64,000 nt of DNA, taken from positions 3,194,001-3,258,000 of the forward strand of contig NZ_OX365700.1 of the NCBI RefSeq assembly GCF_947241125.1, in the 5' to 3' direction. Made by a program: the position numbers and the translations under genes. The notes beneath the pieces were generated by a model. It was given only the letters and a program-made list of their open reading frames with translations, did not search any database and was not told the DNA's origin. This stretch comes from Nitrospira tepida (GTDB taxonomy: Bacteria > Nitrospirota > Nitrospiria > Nitrospirales > Nitrospiraceae). Of this stretch, positions 61,918 through 64,000 are shown in pieces; position 1 is the stretch's first letter; the number at the start of each line of letters is the position of its first letter.

Positions 61918-63744
61918 ATGGCCTCTCGAATTGAAGACTACGCGCTGATCGGCGATACCCACACGGCCGCCCTTGTCGGACGGGACGGCTCGATCGACTG
62001 GTACTGCGTCCCCCGTTTCGATTCCGCCGCCTGTTTCGCCGCATTGCTCGGAACTCAGGACAACGGGCGCTGGCTGCTGGCGCCCAAGGACGAGGTACGG
62101 AAGACCAGCCGCCGTTATCGAGACGGCACCTTGATCCTGGAAACGGAGTACCGGACCGAGGGCGGGACGGCCACCGTTATCGATTGGATGCCGCCGCACG
62201 ACACGAACATCGACCTGATTCGGTTGGTCGTCGGCATCAAGGGCCAGGTCCGCATGGCCATGGAGCTGATCATCCGCTTCGATTACGGATGGGTCGTGCC
62301 CTGGGTCAGAAGGCGAGACGGTCTCCTGGAAGCGCTGGCCGGCCCCGATGCACTCGATCTCCGGACCGACATCAAGCTCGAAGGCAAGGGATTCTCCACC
62401 GTCGCCGAGTTCACGGTGACAGAAGGACAGGAGATCCCGTTCGTGCTGACCTGGCGTCCGTCTCACGGAGCGCCGCCCGAGCGGATCGATGCCCGCCGGG
62501 CTTTGGCCGAGACGGAAACCTGGTGGCGCGGTTGGTCCGGCCGCTGCACCTATCAGGGCCCCTGGCGCGAAGCCGTGCTGCGATCCTTGATCACGCTCAA
62601 AGCCTTGACCTACGCGCCGACCGGCGGGATCGTGGCCGCCGTGACCACCTCGCTGCCCGAATGGATCGGCGGGGTCCGCAATTGGGATTACCGCTACTGC
62701 TGGGTGCGCGACGCCACCTTTACCCTCTACGCCCTCCTGTTGGCCGGCTACCAGGACGAGGCCCGCGCCTGGCGCGAATGGCTGTTGCGGGCCGCCGCGG
62801 GCAATCCATCCGAGTTGCAGATCATGTACGGATTATCAGGCGAGCGCCGGCTCCTCGAATACAACCTGGACTGGCTGCCGGGATACGAAGGCTCGGCCCC
62901 GGTCAGGGTCGGAAACGCCGCCTCCCAACAGTTTCAACTCGACGTCTATGGCGAGATCATGGACTCGGCCCACATCGCCAGGCGCAGCGGCATCGAGCCG
63001 AACGAAATGGCCTGGGAGTTTCAGCGACAACTGCTGGAATTTCTCGAATCGGCCTGGGAACGCCCCGATGAAGGCATCTGGGAAGTACGCGGGCCGCGCC
63101 GCCATTTCACGCATTCCAAGGTCATGGCCTGGGTCGGGGTAGACCGTGCGATCAAGGCCATCGAGCGATTCGGACGGTCCGGCCCGTTGGACCGATGGAA
63201 GGCCGTGCGGCACCGCATCCATGAGCAGGTCTGTCGCGAGGGGTACGATCCTGAGCGGGGCGCCTTCATGCAGTATTACGGCGCCGCACAGGTGGACGCC
63301 AGCGCCCTCATGATCCCGCTGGTCGGCTTTTTGCCCGCCACGGACCCGCGCATGGTCGCCACGGTGAAGCGGATCGAGCAGGAGCTGGTCGAGCACGGAT
63401 TCGTCAAACGTTACGAGCCCCAGCCCTCGGTCGATGGGTTGCCGCCCGGGGAAGGCTCGTTCCTGACCTGCACGTTCTGGTTGGCCGACAACCTCGCCCT
63501 GATGGGCCACCAGAAACGTGCCCTTGATCTCTTCGCCCGCCTGCTCGACATCCGGAACGATGTCGGCCTCCTGGCCGAAGAATACGATCCCGTCTCCGGC
63601 CGCCAACTCGGAAACTTTCCCCAGGCCCTCTCCCATATCTCGCTTATCAATACCGCCTATAACCTGACGCGTTGCGCCGAGAAGTCCGCGGAGGATCGAC
63701 CGGCAGCGGCCGCACCGGTCCAACAGCATCCCAGGGCGGAGTAG
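61918..63744 (+). CDS. Glycoside hydrolase family 15 protein (glucoamylase/trehalase-like)
   Basis: This 608-residue GH15 protein has an N-terminal beta-sandwich (RIEDYALIGDTHTAALVGRD, about 4-23, then to about 260) and a C-terminal (alpha/alpha)6 barrel with GGVRNWDYRYCWVRDATF (about 250-270), the general-acid region PDEGIWEVRGP with Glu385, and the base region LAEEYDPVSGRQLGNFPQ with Glu554/Glu555. Family members release glucose from alpha-glucans or cleave trehalose. No signal peptide is seen, so it acts on cytoplasmic glycogen or trehalose. The last 20 residues are Ala/Pro-rich. Confidence 0.92.
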   Translation: MASRIEDYALIGDTHTAALVGRDGSIDWYCVPRFDSAACFAALLGTQDNGRWLLAPKDEVRKTSRRYRDGTLILETEYRTEGGTATVIDWMPPHDTNIDLIRLVVGIKGQVRMAMELIIRFDYGWVVPWVRRRDGLLEALAGPDALDLRTDIKLEGKGFSTVAEFTVTEGQEIPFVLTWRPSHGAPPERIDARRALAETETWWRGWSGRCTYQGPWREAVLRSLITLKALTYAPTGGIVAAVTTSLPEWIGGVRNWDYRYCWVRDATFTLYALLLAGYQDEARAWREWLLRAAAGNPSELQIMYGLSGERRLLEYNLDWLPGYEGSAPVRVGNAASQQFQLDVYGEIMDSAHIARRSGIEPNEMAWEFQRQLLEFLESAWERPDEGIWEVRGPRRHFTHSKVMAWVGVDRAIKAIERFGRSGPLDRWKAVRHRIHEQVCREGYDPERGAFMQYYGAAQVDASALMIPLVGFLPATDPRMVATVKRIEQELVEHGFVKRYEPQPSVDGLPPGEGSFLTCTFWLADNLALMGHQKRALDLFARLLDIRNDVGLLAEEYDPVSGRQLGNFPQALSHISLINTAYNLTRCAEKSAEDRPAAAAPVQQHPRAE

Positions 63745-63961
63745 CCGCTCGTGCTGCTGATCGGTCCGGGCGGCGCGCCGCCGGCCCCAGTTGCGGAATC
63801 GGCGGCTTGACCGGGGGAGGCGTCGGGTCCGGCAAGGGCGGATCGGGCGTCGGGTTGGGGGGAGGAAACGGATCAGGTTGAGGCTCAGGCGGAAAGGGCG
63901 ATGGATCAGGCTGGACGGGGGCCGGCCGAACGGATCCCCGCCTCCTCGGACGCCTCATCAC
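63647..63961 (-). CDS. Possible Pro-rich small protein, uncertain
   Basis: The minus strand carries an open frame of 104 residues rich in Pro and Asp (PDPFPPPNPTPDPPLPDPTP-like). It overlaps the 3' end of the GH15 gene for about 100 bp and has no ribosome site that I can support. Short Pro-rich proteins of this look exist in bacteria, but the same bases read Gly-rich on plus, so composition alone could explain the frame. Confidence 0.25.
   Translation of the reverse strand: MMRRPRRRGSVRPAPVQPDPSPFPPEPQPDPFPPPNPTPDPPLPDPTPPPVKPPIPQLGPAARRPDRSAARAATPPWDAVGPVRPLPVDPPRTSRRNASGYRRY
63780..63900. repeat. GC-rich low-complexity stretch (Pro codons on minus, Gly codons on plus)
   Basis: Bases downstream of the GH15 gene consist of GGGG/GGA/CGG-type triplets repeated irregularly. 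They explain the Pro-rich and Gly-rich open frames here. No confident gene follows to the window end. Confidence 0.5.
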
Positions 63962-64000
63962 CGCCCGCCGCGGTTCCAGCCATGATTGCAGACCAACCTC

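Noticed and set aside
1-64000. tRNA or rRNA genes
   Set aside because: No cloverleaf or T-loop sequence outside a coding gene was recognised by eye; a covariance search would be needed to be certain.

Overview
The window most resembles a member of the Nitrospirota (Nitrospira-like). It is a high-GC, Gram-negative genome with a full lipid A/core and BAM gene set, combined with a bacterial 20S proteasome locus (Mpa/ARC, Dop, PrcB, PrcA, PafA), a chlorite-dismutase-family heme protein and a cis/trans fatty acid isomerase. This assignment is inference from gene content; no rRNA or tRNA gene was found.

Layout. (1) 1-18,551, minus strand: one long envelope operon read from bamA down through two Skp/OmpH paralogues, fabZ, lpxA, lpxI, a Gfo/Idh oxidoreductase, lpxB, msbA, an LPLAT-like acyltransferase broken at an A9 run, waaA, lpxK, a waaF-gmhB fusion, a second heptosyltransferase and three glycosyltransferases (the last runs off the left edge). 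Many junctions are ATGA overlaps. lpxC and lpxD are not in the window. (2) 18,552-18,913: divergent promoters for bamA and galU. (3) 18,914-25,349, plus strand: galU, lon, thiL, a DUF2062 membrane protein and a SAMHD1-like HD phosphohydrolase. (4) 25,454-32,715, minus strand: mpa, dop, prcB, prcA, pafA and a LytM peptidase; no pup/UBact tag gene is seen. (5) 32,919-34,692, minus strand: thiS-thiG-thiE, then a lone PolX-type HhH gene on plus. (6) 35,298-39,460, minus strand: ftsE-ftsX-envC-like-ctpA division/murein genes. (7) 39,503-39,907: two adjacent MITE-like elements sharing CTAG. (8) 39,904-44,632, minus strand: ffh-rpsP-rimM-trmD-rplS-rnhB-yraN. (9) 44,752-50,192: mobile region with an IS1380-family element, then an exact 1,815-bp tandem duplication carrying a REP-associated (RAYT) transposase, a 122-aa unknown gene and gene fragments. 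(10) 50,193-64,000: a DUF4321 gene, uvrB, an H1-like protein, cinA-thpR-cti, a Cld-family protein, several uncharacterised genes, a GH15 glycosidase and a low-complexity right end.

How it fits together. The left third builds and exports LPS (lipid A by Lpx enzymes, Kdo by WaaA, heptose by GmhB/WaaF/WaaC-like enzymes, further sugars by the glycosyltransferases) and inserts outer-membrane proteins (BamA, Skp). GalU supplies UDP-glucose. Lon and the proteasome give two ATP-dependent proteolysis systems. FtsEX/EnvC/CtpA and the LytM protein couple division to murein remodelling.

The most unusual points are the heptosyltransferase-phosphatase fusion through a translated intergenic repeat, the A9 frameshift in the acyltransferase, the proteasome locus without a tag gene, the exact tandem duplication around the RAYT, the double CTAG-bounded MITE that supplies yraN with its stop codon, and a ThiS with two residues after its terminal glycines.
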